From Gorsachius magnificus (lineage: Eukaryota; Chordata; Aves; Pelecaniformes; Ardeidae), in NCBI GenBank assembly GCA_034008185.1, contig CM067081.1:18103821-18167820 (forward strand): a DNA stretch of 64,000 nucleotides. The letters are read 5' to 3'. Below the pieces are notes generated by a model. It was not told the DNA's origin. It did not search any database and was given only the letters and a program-made list of their open reading frames with translations. Position numbers and translations under genes: made by a program. Positions 1-13,800 of this stretch are shown here, in pieces. Position 1 is the stretch's first letter. The number at the start of each line of letters is the position of its first letter.

Positions 1-2350
1 CAGTTCACAAAGGCCAGAGTAGAGAGCTCTGATGCTAAAGGAGAGTCAAATTAATTTCTCTTTAATTAAAAAAGATATTAGACTGGTTGGAGGACTCAGA
101 AATATTTCTTATGCTCTGAATATGGATGCCGGGTTGCAGTGTCTTTGCAGTAATTTAACTTCAAGGCAATTTGAGAGGCAGCAATCTGAAGGAAGACGGG
201 GAACCAAAAAATTGGGCCAGATGAAAAATATTCTCTCATTCTGGTGGCCTGGTGAGAGGCAGTGATGAACTCCAAATAAAACATCCTCTGATCCTTCCTC
301 AGAATATGGGATGCAGAGTGAGGAAAGTGAGATGTGAAGTGAGTGCATGCAGCAGAAATCATTAGAGTAGCAATACAAAAATGAGATGGGAAGCATTCCT
401 CAAAGAAACTGCTCTCTTGAAGGGCATAACCCTTCAAGAAAAGGGTCATGCTAGAAACTGCTAGAAACTCATTTTTACGGTACATTAAAACCAGCCTCAG
501 GCTAGTTACCAGACAGACTATTTACTAAGGGGCTTTATGTCAAAATTTCCCATCCTGAGATGCCTAAAAAGAATCTATTTTTCAGGAACCAAAAATTGCT
601 GTCAGGAAATTCATGTAGAATTCAAGCTTAATTCTGGGAGTAATTCCTTTAAGCTCTGTGGAAGTCAGGTCTTTGGTCATGCTTGCTCCTCTGTGGATAC
701 CCGAGACAGAGAGAGGGTTCAAGGATTCATCCAAAAAGTGAGCAGCATTTGGCCAGTGTCGAGGCTGGTGAGTAATCCACCCCCTGGAGGAGCGCAGGCT
801 GGGTGATGAGACGCCCTATTCTTTGAGGCTCAGGGGTTCACGTCTCACGTAATTTCTTCACACGGAGGCCTCCCCAGGATGGCCAGTACCCTTTTAAAAG
901 CCAGCACCTGATTAAAAAGGAGCCATAAACTGAGACGGTTAGAAGTAAAAAAATGCAGATATGCAAAAGATTGCATAATGTCCTGCAACGAGGAGCAAAT
1001 AATCTGAGGAGAGTATTTGAATGGGAAATATAAAGTATCAGGATTTTCAAGGGACTCGGGCATGGCATTACTTGTGAGTCAAGGCATTATTTCAGTATTG
1101 ATGTATTAGGAAATCTGATGTGGGTGAGGGTTTAGAGGCCATGAGGCCAGAGAGAGAAAACATACACATTAATGAAGGTGAAAAGATGGACAGCACACAC
1201 AAACAAGGCCTCAGAAAGGGATTTTATGCACAGAAGATTGATTTGGAAAGGAAGAAAAAGAGAAAGAAAACCAGCAGATTTCTATTGCTAGATTTAGAGA
1301 GAACAAAAGAATGTATCAAGACTATATACTGTGCAAATCACTCTTGGAAACTAAGCAAGAGGCAAGGGGAAAAAAAAGAATGAACAACCTCTTCTCTGTT
1401 TCTCACCCTTGCCATCCTTAACTAGAAGAGTAAGGCAGTGTGAGAAGCTGGGGAGCTTTGAAAATGGAAAACTGAAGGCAGGATTTGCCTTCCAATAGCA
1501 GGAGTGCAGGATTCACTGTAAATTGTTCTAATGGAGCTTTAGATATTGTCAGACTGCAACTTGAATGATTGCTGAGAGGGCTGCAGGATACTGGCAAGGA
1601 CTCTGCCTCCCTGAGATGAATGCTTTAGCAGTTCCTTGGTCTAAAGTTTATACTTTCAACTCATCCAAGGGTACGAGAAGTCTGACATTAGGGACTGATA
1701 GGTGTTTGAGCAGTTGAACGTGATGAGTAATGTGCTTCTCCATCTCCTGCTCTGAACAAGGCATCAAAGATGAACTAGCTGAGGAGACAGGATGGCTCAG
1801 CAACACGCTATGAGCTATTTTTAATGTTCATAATTTCTAAACTGTCTAGGCCTTGGAATCGCTGTTTCAGTTTTGATCTAACCCATGAAGAAGCACAAAA
1901 TCATTTCAAAAAATATATCTCAAATTAATTTATTCTACTGTCTTATGCTTTGGTTCAGTAGTTTTCCTTTTAATTTAAATTTCAGTAGGAATATAAGACA
2001 AAGACATAGCTAAGAATAAATACACTGATATCATTGATTGTTGTGGTGGAAGTTTTATTTTCTTTTTATTGTTTAGATAACGGGCATTCGTTTTGCAACA
2101 AAGGTAAGCTTGCCATCGTGTTAGAGTGATAATACAGAGTGTTTCTGCATTGGAAGGAGAAATTTAATTACTAGTGTTGCAATGACACATCTCTCCACCT
2201 TATTTGCTTGTGAATTGGAAATGTCTTGCCTTTGATTTTACAAAAGCAAAGGAAAAACTGTTGCTGTTATTGGGGTTGCTGTTTTGTAACGGTAAAGCCT
2301 AGGCATAGCCTGCTTAAGGGGAAGAGAGAAGCTTCATGTCAGAGCACTGT
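1..2350. other. Intergenic DNA, no supported gene
   Basis: AT-rich, non-repetitive sequence downstream of ALKBH8. Short frames (for example 32-265 and 1120-1383) lack recognisable domains. There is a purine-rich patch at about 1240-1290. Confidence 0.6.
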
Positions 2351-3955
2351 CACAGAATCATAGAATCACCTCGGTTGGAAAAGACCTTTAAGATCATCAA
2401 GTCCAACCGTTAACCTAGCACTGCCATCCCACCACTAAACCATGTCCCTAAGCACCTCATCTATCCTTCTTTTAAATACCTCCAGGGATGAGGACTCCAC
2501 CACCTCCCTGGGCAGCCCATTCCAGAGCCTGACAACCCTCTCGGTGAAGAAGTTTTTCCTAATGTCTAGCCTAAACCTGCCCTGGCGCAGCTTCAAGCCA
2601 TTCCCCCTCATCCTATCATCTGTTACCAGGGAGAAGAGGCCAACCCCCACCTCACTAGAGCCTCCTTTCAGGTAGTTGTAGAGGGCGATAAGGTCTCCCC
2701 TCAGCCTCCTCTTCTCCAGGCTGAACAACCCCAGTTCCCTCAGCGATTCCTCGTATGCTTGTGTTCCAGACCCCTCACCAGCTTGGTTGCTCTCCTCTGG
2801 ACCTGTTCCAGAAATGCAACATCTTTCTTGTAGTGAGGGGCACAAAACTGAACACAGTATTCGAGGCGCGGCCTCACCAGCACCGAGTACAGGGGCACGG
2901 TCACTTCCCTGCTCCTGCTGGCCACACTATTCCTGATACAAGGCCAGGATGCCGTTGGCCTTCTTGGCCACCTGGGCACACTGCTGGCTCATATTCAGGC
3001 GGCTGTCAATCAGTACCCTCAGGTCTTTTTCCACCAGGCAGCTTTCCAGCCACTCTTCCCCAAGCCTGTAGCGCTGCATGGGGTTGTTGTGACCCAAGTG
3101 CAGGACCCGGCACTTGGCCTTGTTGAACCTCATACAGTTGGCCTCGGCCCATCGATCCAGCCTGTCCAGGTCCCTCTGCAGAGCCCTCCTCCCCTCCAGC
3201 AGATCAACACTACCACCCAGTTTGGTGTCATCTGCAAATTTACTGAGGTTGCACTCAATCCCCTCATCCAGGTCATTGATAAAGATATTAAACAAGTCCG
3301 GCCCTAGAACTGAGCCCTGGGGGACACCGCTTGTGACCGGCCGCCAACTGGATTTAGCTCCATTCACCACAACTCTCTGGGCTCGGCCATCCAGCCAATT
3401 TTTAACCCAGCGAAGAGTACATCCATCTAGGCCATGAACTGCCAGCTTCTCCACAAGAATGCTATGGGAGACGGTGTCAAAGGCTTTGCTGAAGTCCAGG
3501 TAGACAACATCCACAGCCTCTCCCTCATCTACCAGGTGGGTCACCTGGTCGTAGAAGGAAATCAGGTTGGTTAGGCAAGACCTGCCTTTCATGAACCCAT
3601 GCTGACTGGGCCTGATCCCCTGATTGTCCTCCATGTGCCTGGTGAGCACACTCAAGATGAACCTCTCCATAATCTTCCCCGGTACTGAGGTCAGGCTGAC
3701 TGGTCTGTAGTTCCCCGGATCCTCCTTCCGGCCCTTCTTGAAGATAGGTGTCACATTTGCCAACCTCCAGTCATCTGGGACCTCCCCTGTTATCCAGGAC
3801 AGCTGATAAATGATGGAGAGTGGCTTGGCAAGCTCCTCTGCCAACTCCTTCAGCACTCTTGGGTGGATCACTGCGTCCCTGTCCCAGTCAGTGCCCAGAC
3901 CTATCTCCATACCTCCATAAAGCTGCCTATATGGAGGGGCTGCCCACAGCAAGGC
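2351..3955 (-). mobile_element. CR1 LINE, 5'-truncated, with a long open RT frame
   Basis: Minus-strand CR1 non-LTR retrotransposon. Its 3' end is at 2351 with imperfect ATTCTRTG units (cagaatcatagaatcacc on the plus strand). The 2927-3952 frame is open for 341 codons and covers much of the reverse transcriptase, with [30 protein letters not shown] and the catalytic FADD box intact. The C-terminal part lies in another frame (2435-2845, ending with [17 protein letters not shown] and RLDIRKNFF), so at least one frameshift separates them. The endonuclease half of ORF2 and all of ORF1 are missing, which is normal 5' truncation. It cannot be autonomous. Confidence 0.93.
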
Positions 3956-4604
3956 CCTGATGCCCTCAGATCTACGAGCAAACCCACTTGTCTCTCACAC
4001 TACGTCAGAGCTGGCGTGTCCAGCCGCGTTGGCTAAGCCACTGTCCTCAGAGCCTGACCCAGAAATGTCTAGTTTTGAGAGTCACCTCGCACAATGCCAG
4101 ATATTTGGTATTATAACTAAGTCACAAGTTAGACTCATTTGAACAAGGCTACCTTTAAAATAGCTTAAAATCATTGCAAAGTTTCCCATAATTCTACCAT
4201 ATTTACACCCCAGTAGTAACTTGCTGCAAGTGGACAAGTAGACAGGGATACTGCAACCTTAAACCCTCTCTTCCTTTGAACAGATAAAAAACAAATGATG
4301 TTTTGTGAAAGGTCTTAATTTTCCCTGCAGCCCATTATGTTACTTATGACTCTTATTCTTTGTTACATTAGCTCAGCTATCTACTAACCAGAGCAACCCA
4401 TCCGCATGCAAAACCTTCCCATGAAAATAAAAGCAAATAACAAATCCAGGGTTTCAGTGACCAAATGCACTGACACGAATGACTGTAATCTGTGCAACTC
4501 ACTGGAGTAACAGAAACGGGGCTTAGATGACCTGTACAGAAATTATATTGATATTTCACTATAGAACAGACATCATCTAGCCTAGTTATGCCCATACATT
4601 TATA
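3956..4604. other. Intergenic spacer
   Basis: Sequence between two CR1 copies. The first about 120 bases may be further decayed 5' CR1 sequence, but I cannot support this. Nothing else is recognised. Confidence 0.5.
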
Positions 4605-4853
4605 GAGTCATAGAATCGTTTAGCTTGGAAAAGACCTGAAAGATCATCAAGCCCAACCATTAACCCTGCCATTCCACCACTAAACCATGTCCCTAAGCAC
4701 CTCGTCTATCTGGTTTTTAATTACCTTCAGGGATGGGTACTCGACCACTTCCCTGGGCAGCCCATGCCAATGCTTAACAACCCTTTCGGTGAAAATTTTT
4801 TTTCCTGATGTCTAACCTAAACCTGCCCTGGCACAACTTGAGGCTATTCATAC
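4605..4853 (-). mobile_element. CR1 LINE 3' fragment
   Basis: Begins at its 3' terminus with tcatagaatcgtttagcttgg and shows the same order of landmarks as the copy at 2351-3955 (ccaaccattaacc, ccatgtccctaagcacct, ccctgggcagcccat). It stops after about 250 bases. A T-run expansion and small indels break any frame. Probably an independent, older and more strongly truncated insertion. Confidence 0.88.
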
Positions 4854-6787
4854 TACTAGCATGAAGGTTTGATAATCTGGTGAATCGGGGTGGCCACAGG
4901 GCAAGTTGCTTATTTCACAGTTCAAAATCAGGCTTTTCTTTCCTTCTAATTTCAGCCCAGAAAGGAGTGACACTGATGCAAGGGTGGCTCTTACCTTGGG
5001 AACAGCAGGGTCCGTCTCCACTAGAACTTCAAAGCCATCCATATAAACCTTTCAGAGTCTTCTTTACCTCTTGCACCAAACACAGGTGGTGCACACATGA
5101 CAAATCTTTACCATTTTCCCTTTGCAAATGGAAACTGTTCCTGGGATATTTACAGGTATAACATATCTGAACTGGACTTCTGAGACTAAAACTCATCCAG
5201 ATTCTGGTAAATCTGAAAATCTTGTAAGGTATGGAAAATGGTATCGCTCTAAATCTCTCATAATGTAAGTGTTTGGGATAGCTCCCCATCCACCCAGTAT
5301 TTCCCATACTGTCAGGGGAATACTTTGTGCAGTTCAGAACATTTCCTGTATGCAGTGACACCTGCACAACATTCATTTCTGGCACGCGGTTCCCCAAATG
5401 TGCTCGTTGCTCTTCACATTATATGGAGCAAGCCCGAGTTCTGCTCAGGAGAGGCTCACCTATACCGCTGACCTTCCCTATAATTTTCAGAAGTTCTCTT
5501 CATCCTGCATGCACACCAGCAGCTTGCTATCACTCAGACTGATTGCTGTTCCTCCAGCCTCTGTTTAATATCTCTGATAGACATTTACGTTAATTGTTCC
5601 CACTGGGATCATGCCATTTCACTGATCACTATTAGTATCCGCTCTCTGCTGTCACACTCGATTGATATTCAGTTGTAGCTTCCATTCACCAATCTCTTCC
5701 CTGTAACCTGTTCTTATAATCTCTCTGCTTTTCCATCTTTTGGTACATTAAAGCAATTGCCTGCCTTCCTACACTGCCTTATACCTCTTAAAGACTGAAA
5801 TGTGTGTTAATTTACCTTATGTCCAGTATCAGCATGGATGTGATGGAAATCAGCTCTCTCAGTCAAAAGACAGTAGCAAGATGCACACTTTAATCTTACT
5901 TGTACATATGAAGCACATCTGCATTTGTATTTATATGGACTAGAAGGTTCAGCACATGGAAGGATTTCATATTCATAATGGTTCTGTCAGGGGAGATGCC
6001 TAGTCCTAGCGTAAGACCAGGACATCACCACTTCCCAAGGCATGAAGAAAGACAGTGGGAAAAATATTAAAAGTCAGAGAAATCAAAAAGATAAAAGTCC
6101 AGTGAGTAAAGGGAGAGAGATTATTTCAATGAAGACCAAAGCAAGTCCCAAAAAAGATTTGGGGCATAAAAGTTATCACTGTTCTTCATGGTTCTTTCCT
6201 CAAAAGGAAAACTCAGAACTCAAGTGGTCCATGGCCACGTGGGTGAGGTAAACACTTCTAACAGAAGAGGACAGAAATCTTCCAGGTTTGAATGTGGGGA
6301 AGTATATCAAATGTGGTTTCTTCATTCTGGCATTAACACCTTGGTTGTTTAGATGTTATAAATAAATACTTAACATTTGTTTTTCCCTTAATGCTGTTTG
6401 AGTTAAGGGTGACTTCAATGTAGATAGCTAACATCAAGTTATTAAACCCCACTGTAGTCTTCAGACAAGGGAACAGGAACATTTTCACAACGCCCAGCGC
6501 TAGCTACCCTGTAGGATATATAGCAACATAACAGAACATGTGTCCTCTGAGCTCCATGGATTACTTCAGAAACTGGTAACCCAAAGGCCTCCATGGTAGA
6601 AGCTTTTTACTGATAGTCATCACTAGCCAAAAGACCTCCTTGGCCTGCATCAAGGTTGGTGGAGAAATGTCCACAGAAGTTATGGTATCACAACTTTTGA
6701 AAAAAATCTTTGAAAAAAATTTCAAGTTTTTTGGACAAAGTCCTGAGCATCTTTCTCTGACTTCGAATTTAAGCCTGGTTTGAGCAG
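4854..6787. other. Intergenic DNA
   Basis: No gene, RNA gene or clear repeat is seen. The frames on either strand are short and without domains. Confidence 0.55.
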
Positions 6788-6843
6788 TAAGTTGGACTAT
6801 ATGGCTCCAGAGGTCCCTTCCAACCTGATTCTTTCTACAATCT
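6788..6843 (+). mobile_element. CR1 LINE 3' tail remnant
   Basis: A short relic with the CR1 terminal motif on the plus strand: ttggactatatggctccaga followed by ggtcccttccaacctgattc. Only about 55 bases are recognisable. The upstream part has decayed or was truncated on insertion. Confidence 0.7.
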
Positions 6844-7504
6844 GATGCCTGACCCTCGGGCACTTTGTAAGAGCCCCCGTCAGCCATTTACACTGTTTTC
6901 CTATTTCTACCTTCCCAGCTACACAAGTTTCACTCCTGTCTCTGACTCAGAGTTTTCACCTCCATCTCCTTTTCGACCCCCACCTGCCCCCCCCACTCTG
7001 CCTCGTTACACCACCTTGAGCAAGAAGAGACCGGTAACATATGTTCAGCATTGCTCGTCATGCCCTGACCAACAGCTTACTCCTTTCCAGTCTCTGACTT
7101 GCAGCTTTTCAAGCACAAAGTGCCCATTATGCTTAGGACAGCATTTTAGATCTTTCCACCTCAGCAGCTCCATTGCTCATCAATTTTTGAGGGAGCCTCT
7201 GCAGCTGCCTTCTTTAAACACACTTGCCTACTCTTAACCTTCTTCTTGTCATCATTCCTCCTACCTGGGCCTATTCTGCACTTTCATATTCTCCCAGCAC
7301 AGGAACCTCACTACTAACAGCATGTGAAACAATTCCTCCACTGGTTCCTCTTCCAAATTATTTTTTTTGTTGGATCTATCAAGCAGTGCCTGGGGGACTT
7401 TCTTTGCTTTCTCTTCCTTGACTTTAGAGCAATCCCCTTCAAACCCTGGTCCTGTGCCAGACTGGATCAGGGGAAAAGTAACAAGAAAAAAATGCAACTT
7501 AGTT
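6844..7504. other. Intergenic, pyrimidine-rich
   Basis: Notable for a C/T-rich stretch at about 6950-7010 with a run of eight C residues. This composition, rather than coding potential, explains the Pro/Ser-rich frame at 6845-7237. Confidence 0.5.
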
Positions 7505-7860
7505 GTGGTCACAGAGTCACAGAACAATTTGGGCTGGAAGGGACCTTGGGAGCTCACATAGCCAAACTACACTCGAAGTGGAACAAATTTCAAAGCCCAA
7601 CCAAGTGGGCCAGGCCTTTGCCCAGCTGAATTTTCAAAATCTCCAAGGAGTGAGATTGCACAAGCTCCCTGGGCTGCATCCCAGGGCTGACACGTGTTCA
7701 GCTTCTTGTCAGCCAGGAACCCAGCTGCTTCTCTGCAGAAATGCCACCTAGCCAGTCAGTCCCTCACCTGTGCCAACGCATGGGGTTGTTCTGCCCCAGG
7801 ACTTGGACTTTGCATTTGTCTTTGCTAAACTTGACCGATTCCTGTTAGGCATATCTGTTC
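7505..7860 (-). mobile_element. Old, divergent CR1 LINE fragment
   Basis: The left end is a CR1 3' terminus read on the minus strand (cacagagtcacagaacaatt, then gggctggaagggaccttggg). Further right, gcatggggttgttctgcccc and the following stretch match the CR1 region around the conserved NNP motif of ORF2. The order fits an older CR1 subfamily than the copies at 2.3 and 48 kb. Both boundaries are approximate. Confidence 0.72.
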
Positions 7861-10800
7861 ACAACCCCTTAACTCCAGGGAACAAAGCAACTCAAGTACT
7901 GAAGTCAGGCGACCTAGCAGTAGCAAGGGTTATCTTTCCAAATTCCACTACTCTAAAAGTAGTTTTCCTTCCACACCTGAAGGTATGTCCTCCCCTTCCC
8001 AAAACATGAAGAGGATTCCCACTGACAGCATCACACCACTTCCCTGACCATCTCTCTTGGACAGCTAGGCTGCGAGCTCAGCCTTTAAAATACCCCAGGA
8101 AAATCAAAGATGCCATCCTGCAGGCAAGTCCTTCTGTCTCAGAGTCGCTCTCTTGCAGACCACCGAGCTAACAGAACCTGCTGGGAGCTCCTCTCTACAA
8201 GCTGCTTCGTTTCCAGGGAATCCCACCCATTCTGCTCTTTCTGTTGTATTACATCCCTGCACAGCTAGAAAGTGAGCCAACATCCCTTTCAACCACCTGA
8301 CTGCGAGCAGAGACAGAAGCATCAAAAGAATGACAACGTTTTTGTATCCCGCCTGCGCAGACGCCAGCACAGTGACCTTCCCTGCGGCACCGCACAGGCC
8401 AGGCAGCTCCCCAGCCAGCTCAGAAGAACACAGCTCTCCATGCACGTTCCTGCCGGTCCTCCCCCTCACCAGTGCTTAAACAGAAAGCAAAGCAACTCTG
8501 TATGAGAGCCCTCATACACACATCCTTTCCTTCTGTCAGTTTTGAAATATGATGTGCTCTTTCTTCTAAAGTCTTTATTTCGCAGCCACTCCAGAGCCCA
8601 AATGTGCTTCCTGGAGCTTTTTACTAGGCTACCTCTGACGTGGATACAAAACAAAAGCTGGTCTAAGGAGACCTGACCCTGAAAGGGACAAGCTGATTCC
8701 TGCACCTTGATTCCTAGCAACACGGAAATAGATGGGAGACAGATCCAAAATAATGCACATCTAAAACTGCGATGAGAAAACTTCCCACGCAATAGCCTTG
8801 TAGGGCTGAGCGTTTGCACAACGTACTTGCAGTTCTGCTTTGTGTGTTCCCATCACTAAGCAGCTTTTCACCTACCTCCTAGCTACATTTCAAAGCTGTG
8901 CCCAAGCCTCAGGAGGTGGTCCTTTCTCAAGGCATCCTCATCCCAGCTCCATGGGACTAAGCCCCTCCTGCAAAGCATGGTCCGCTTCTGTTTCCACCAT
9001 GTCAGATGCTGTAGAAATACATACCAGGAGACAGGAGACCAAGCTCCCATGTCAAGAGCTTCTCAGAGCTCTTGACCCCAAATGCTCATTTTCAACTAGA
9101 AGCACACTCCACCTGTTTACTGCCCCTTGTGTTGAAAGCACACCTCTGAGTCGGAGGGAGCACTGAAGGATATGCGGGATTGAAAATTCAGCACCAGAGC
9201 TCGGTGACCTACAAGTCTGACACAGAAGAGTTTTAGGAGACTCTGACTTCATATGATTCGCCCGAGCCACAGGGAGCCGAGGCCATGGCTGTCCCCTTAA
9301 GAACTCATAATCCAACACCAAAGCAGGCGTCCTCAGCCTCCTTGAAGCTCAGAGATACCTTGTGTTTTTCTGGATCAAGTCATGACTTAGACACAGCATG
9401 GACAGATGTGAGAGACCTGGCCCTGTCCCGGCTGGAGAAATGCACTCATCAGCAGCCAGGCCTGATCTGGACCCATCATGCGGGTGCAGTATAAATAGTG
9501 TCATTCCGCCCAGGAGATCCTTTATTTTCCACATAAACTAGTGCTGGTTTCTTTCAGCATCAGACTACCGCGCTGTTTGTCAAACCCTCATTAAAATACA
9601 GCCCCTTTGAACAAGTCTGCAACATGTCTGAGAAGATGAATTATCCTCAGTTCCAGACATTTTGTTCCTGTTCCTCTCAAACCACTCAAGAGTACATAAA
9701 TTGGGAGAAAAGACCTTGACCTAATATCTGCATCCCTTGTACAGATTAATTGCTTTGTCTGCTAAGAGCAGACTAATGGTCTGCAGGATTAAAGGCTGAA
9801 TACCTGGCAGATTCGTCTGAAGTGCACATCTTAAGCCCTCACCCTGCTTCATCACTTCCTATCATGCAATAGCTTTTCCAGAAGAAAAGAGAAAAACAGA
9901 ATGCTGTTTGCTAACACACCAATGTGTGATTTTGTATCGTGTCGGTTTGTAATTCAGCTCTCACTTTTTTGAATAAGCTTATTATAAACATGTCAATATA
10001 CTTCTGAAAAAATGAGAGATTAGGCAAAGCAAAAGCTCGGCAGGGGGTCAAATTCCATCTCCTGCCATCTGGACCCTCAGTACAGATCTGCATGGGTCCA
10101 TGGAAGAACCCTGGGCTGGGGCAATCTCATCTGTCTCAGGCCTTTTTCCTCCTACAAATCACATCTCTCATGGTTTTTCTCCGCGCAGCCACCTCAGAGT
10201 TTTCAGCATAGCTGAGGGATGGGATCTGCAGCTTAAGGGAGGGCACATCTCACTCTGCCAGTGAGGAACATGCCTGTGGAACCAAACCCTTTCATGTTTG
10301 ATAAACAAGGAATTTACTTGAAATAAAAGTTTAAAGCTTTTTGTATTGCTTCACGCATGTGGAAATGGCATTTTTTCCCCACGAGCAGAACTTCTCTAAA
10401 CACATCCACATTTTTTTCATCACATATTTCAAAAAAATCATGTTGGAAATTGTTGTGCACAAAAATAAAGATCTCTACAAACTCCACTAAAAATAAACAG
10501 TTCTGAAAAAACAAACACCAAACATAACAAACTTGAGACTTCTATTACTCAGTAAAGACCTAAATATTCTCTCAGAATCATCATTTGGAAGCTTCACCAG
10601 AAATAGGTTCTCAAGTAGATTTTGATGCTTTGATCAAAGACTGACATATAAATCTATCAAGAATTCTTCCATCATATTAAAATTGTTGGTGAAGTTTCAA
10701 AACAGGGAAAAATTGCCTTTCCCGCTGCATTCTCCGCTACGCTGAGTCCATATAACCTTGAGGAGCAGTACAAGAGCTCATCTTCTGCTCACTCTGCCAA

Positions 10801-13800
10801 GGCCGGTCCTTCAAGCTCTCTGAAGAGAAGCTGTGGTCCCCATGCAGCTTTTCGGGGCTCTCAGTCAGCAAAGCAATGCAGTCAGTGTTGTCCCTTGCCA
10901 GCTGCTGTCCTAAGCCTCTCCCTACTAAGCTGAAGTTGAGCATTTCCAGGGAAATCCAGCCCCTCCGAGGTCCAGGGGAGCATTGTCACTGGCATCGCTG
11001 CACCTGAAGGACCTCGATGAAGTTAAGAGAAGCCCTCAGTGCTTTGCAGGCTTCATTTTTGCCTGCCCCTGGGAAAACAAATCACATTATTTGTGTAGTT
11101 AGCTTTAAGCATGCAGATGCTCTGAAGCACTTGCTTTGTCAGGCAGGGCAGTGCAATATATCAGCGACAGGTCTGATGCAGGGTCAGGGGGGGTGGCCTG
11201 GTGGCTCCTGGCACAGGAGGCTGGGAACGAGGGGGACAGTGACCCCCAAAACAAACAGCTGCCTCTGGTCACACCACCAAATATTTGCCTGCAGATGCCC
11301 AGATCTAAACTAACAGCTGGATTTGGGCCGGAGCAGGAATTGCCAGCGCCCTACTCCTGGGTGCACTGAGGAACTTGGAGGATGACTGGGACATGGGGGA
11401 GGGCTGCCACAGGAGAGGCATTCGCATTCACAGCACCGGCCATACCCACATGGAGCTCTGCTTTCCCTGTATCTTCTAGACTGCAAATGAATAACCACTT
11501 AAGCACATTTGTTATTTAAATAAGGCCAAAAAAGGAACATAATTATGAAAACTACTGCACTGTGAAACCTGTAACATTTAAATCCAACTGTTGACCTTAA
11601 AGAGTTTCAGCTCATTACACTTCCAGAAGGTAAAATTGGGCGAGCAAGTACTGCAGAGGGCAGCTGTGGTGGCACGTAATTCTGTGTTGTAATGAGCTCC
11701 TCGATAAACCTCTGCAATACGTCTTGTTAACATCTACCTGCCGTCCTCCCGTGTCATCTTCTCCTTCACCACTTGATTCCTCTCCGAGCATCTGAAGAGA
11801 CTGCCTGACTTTAATCAAAGAAATATTTCATAACATTTCCAGGCCTCGAAGGATGTCAGAATTCTTTCAACTCTTCTAATGTCTTTGAAGAGCTGACATG
11901 CTCCTGGGAACAGCCTCCGGCTCACGGACCTCAGGAATGCCAGAAAAACCCCCTTTGGTAACGAGTTATGTAGTGCATGTTCAGTGTTACCCAAGCTGGT
12001 GTCCTCCATGCCAGGACCCCCTTCCAGAACCAGGACCAGCTGAGACCCATCACTGCTGGCCTGCCTGGGACAGGGAGAGCAACACTTTCAACTCTAGGTC
12101 AGGGTGAAATGGATGGGAAATGCTGCTGTGACTTAGCTAAAAGCAGCTGGCTGAAAGGAATGCCTCACAGCAGGAGTACTGATGGTATTCAAAGGCTGAT
12201 AGCAAAGCCTGACCATTCCTCAGACATCCCAGGCGCTTCACTGTAGAACTGGTGAAAGAGGGAATCGTATCTCTTCATTTATGCAGCAGTCAAGTGATGT
12301 TAATCAGCCTTAGCAGTCAAGAAATGCTTAATGCTTCACCAGGCACTGCCTAATGCTGCGTCTACCGGGGAAGCGGAGGGAAGCAGCAGAGCTCGTGGGG
12401 AACCACGGGGCCTGAGAAAACCAGATCACTTTGTTACACAAAGTCCACATTCAACTGTTCAGGGTTTATGGTTTGATGCATTCAAGCCCTGGGTTAGAAC
12501 AGCGCTTAACCCCACGCCCAGCTCAGAGCCCATGAGGTAATTCAGAGGCAGCACCTCTGTGCTCCCTGGTCAGAAGAAGAGTACATTGAGTCATCGACCG
12601 CTGCCGCAGACCCGGTTCCTAATTTGTCACACAAGGTCAAGATACGGCAGCACTTTGGACTGTTTCAAGCAGTGCTTGCGTTTCTTGCCAGCACATTGTA
12701 TATCCTTATGGAAAATGCACCTACAGGTAAAAGGACGAGCAGCTGCTGCCTGCTCAGCAGGAGCCCAGGCACCGACAAGCACATGGCCACACAGAGAAAG
12801 AGCTTAAGAAATGCGGTCCTCCTCCTTCTTTCTCCATTAATTCAATCCAGTCATCAGAAATAACAGGCAGCCCAATTTAGTGAGTTAGTCACCGCGCAGA
12901 CACTCGACAGAGGCTGTCCCTGCCCTCTGTCACCAGTGACACACCGAGGCTGCCTGGCACCGCACCGAGGAGCCGTCCAGGCTGGCTCCAGCCCCACAGC
13001 CCACCTGGGCCCTGGGTGCGCTGCTGCACCCAAACACAGCATCCCAGCACTGAAGGCAGCTCAGGGGCCTCGATGCAGAACTGGCTCATGCAGGGCCCTT
13101 CTGAAAACCGGCCCCCAGGGGGAAATGCGACTTTCTGGGACGCATCCCAGAGGGAAGAGCATGCTGGGGCACCCCTGCAAAACACGATGCCATCTTAATA
13201 ACCAGTAAGCAGGATTCTCAGCAGTATGTAATGCCAAGTAAAAGTAAAATAACAACCCAGGCCTCACTGCTGATATGCCACATTTCCTTAAGTTTTCTTA
13301 GCTTGAATATATATTGCTGAGCCTTGCCATGTACTCATGATAACTGTCAGTGTAGCACCCTCCTGCATGGAGGGTCCACCCTCTGCCTGTAACACATCAG
13401 CTGGGAGCAGAAGCAAGGACAAGCAAGTCCCCTGTAGGTCAAAGGAAGCAGAGGAAAAAAGGAAACAGCAAAAACAATGATTGGCAAGAGACAAACAAGG
13501 GGCAAAAGGGAGCAAAAAGCAGAGACAGGGAACAGGTACCAGCCCTACTGAATATCAAATACATGCAATTACTGCCCATGGGTTACAATTTAGCATATGG
13601 GAACCTTCACACTGACTGCAAGAGCCACGATTAGCCCTCCTCAGTCCGACAGCGTGGGGAAGCCCTGCTCCAGGCAAGTGCGGGGAAGAGGCAGTTATCT
13701 GGAGTTGGGAAACGAACAGTTTGCTATGCTGCAAGTGTTTTAAGATTAAAGGGGTAGCCTGGTCCTGCAATGCAGTCAGGGAATGGATCACATTTCCATC

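Noticed and set aside
96..485. 129-residue minus-strand frame that might be an exon of the downstream neighbour gene
   Set aside because: No similarity to CWF19L2 or any family I know, and competing frames overlap it.
6845..7237. 130-residue Pro/Ser/Thr-rich plus-strand frame
   Set aside because: Explained by pyrimidine-rich composition. No domain, no splice context, and overlapping frames occur nearby.
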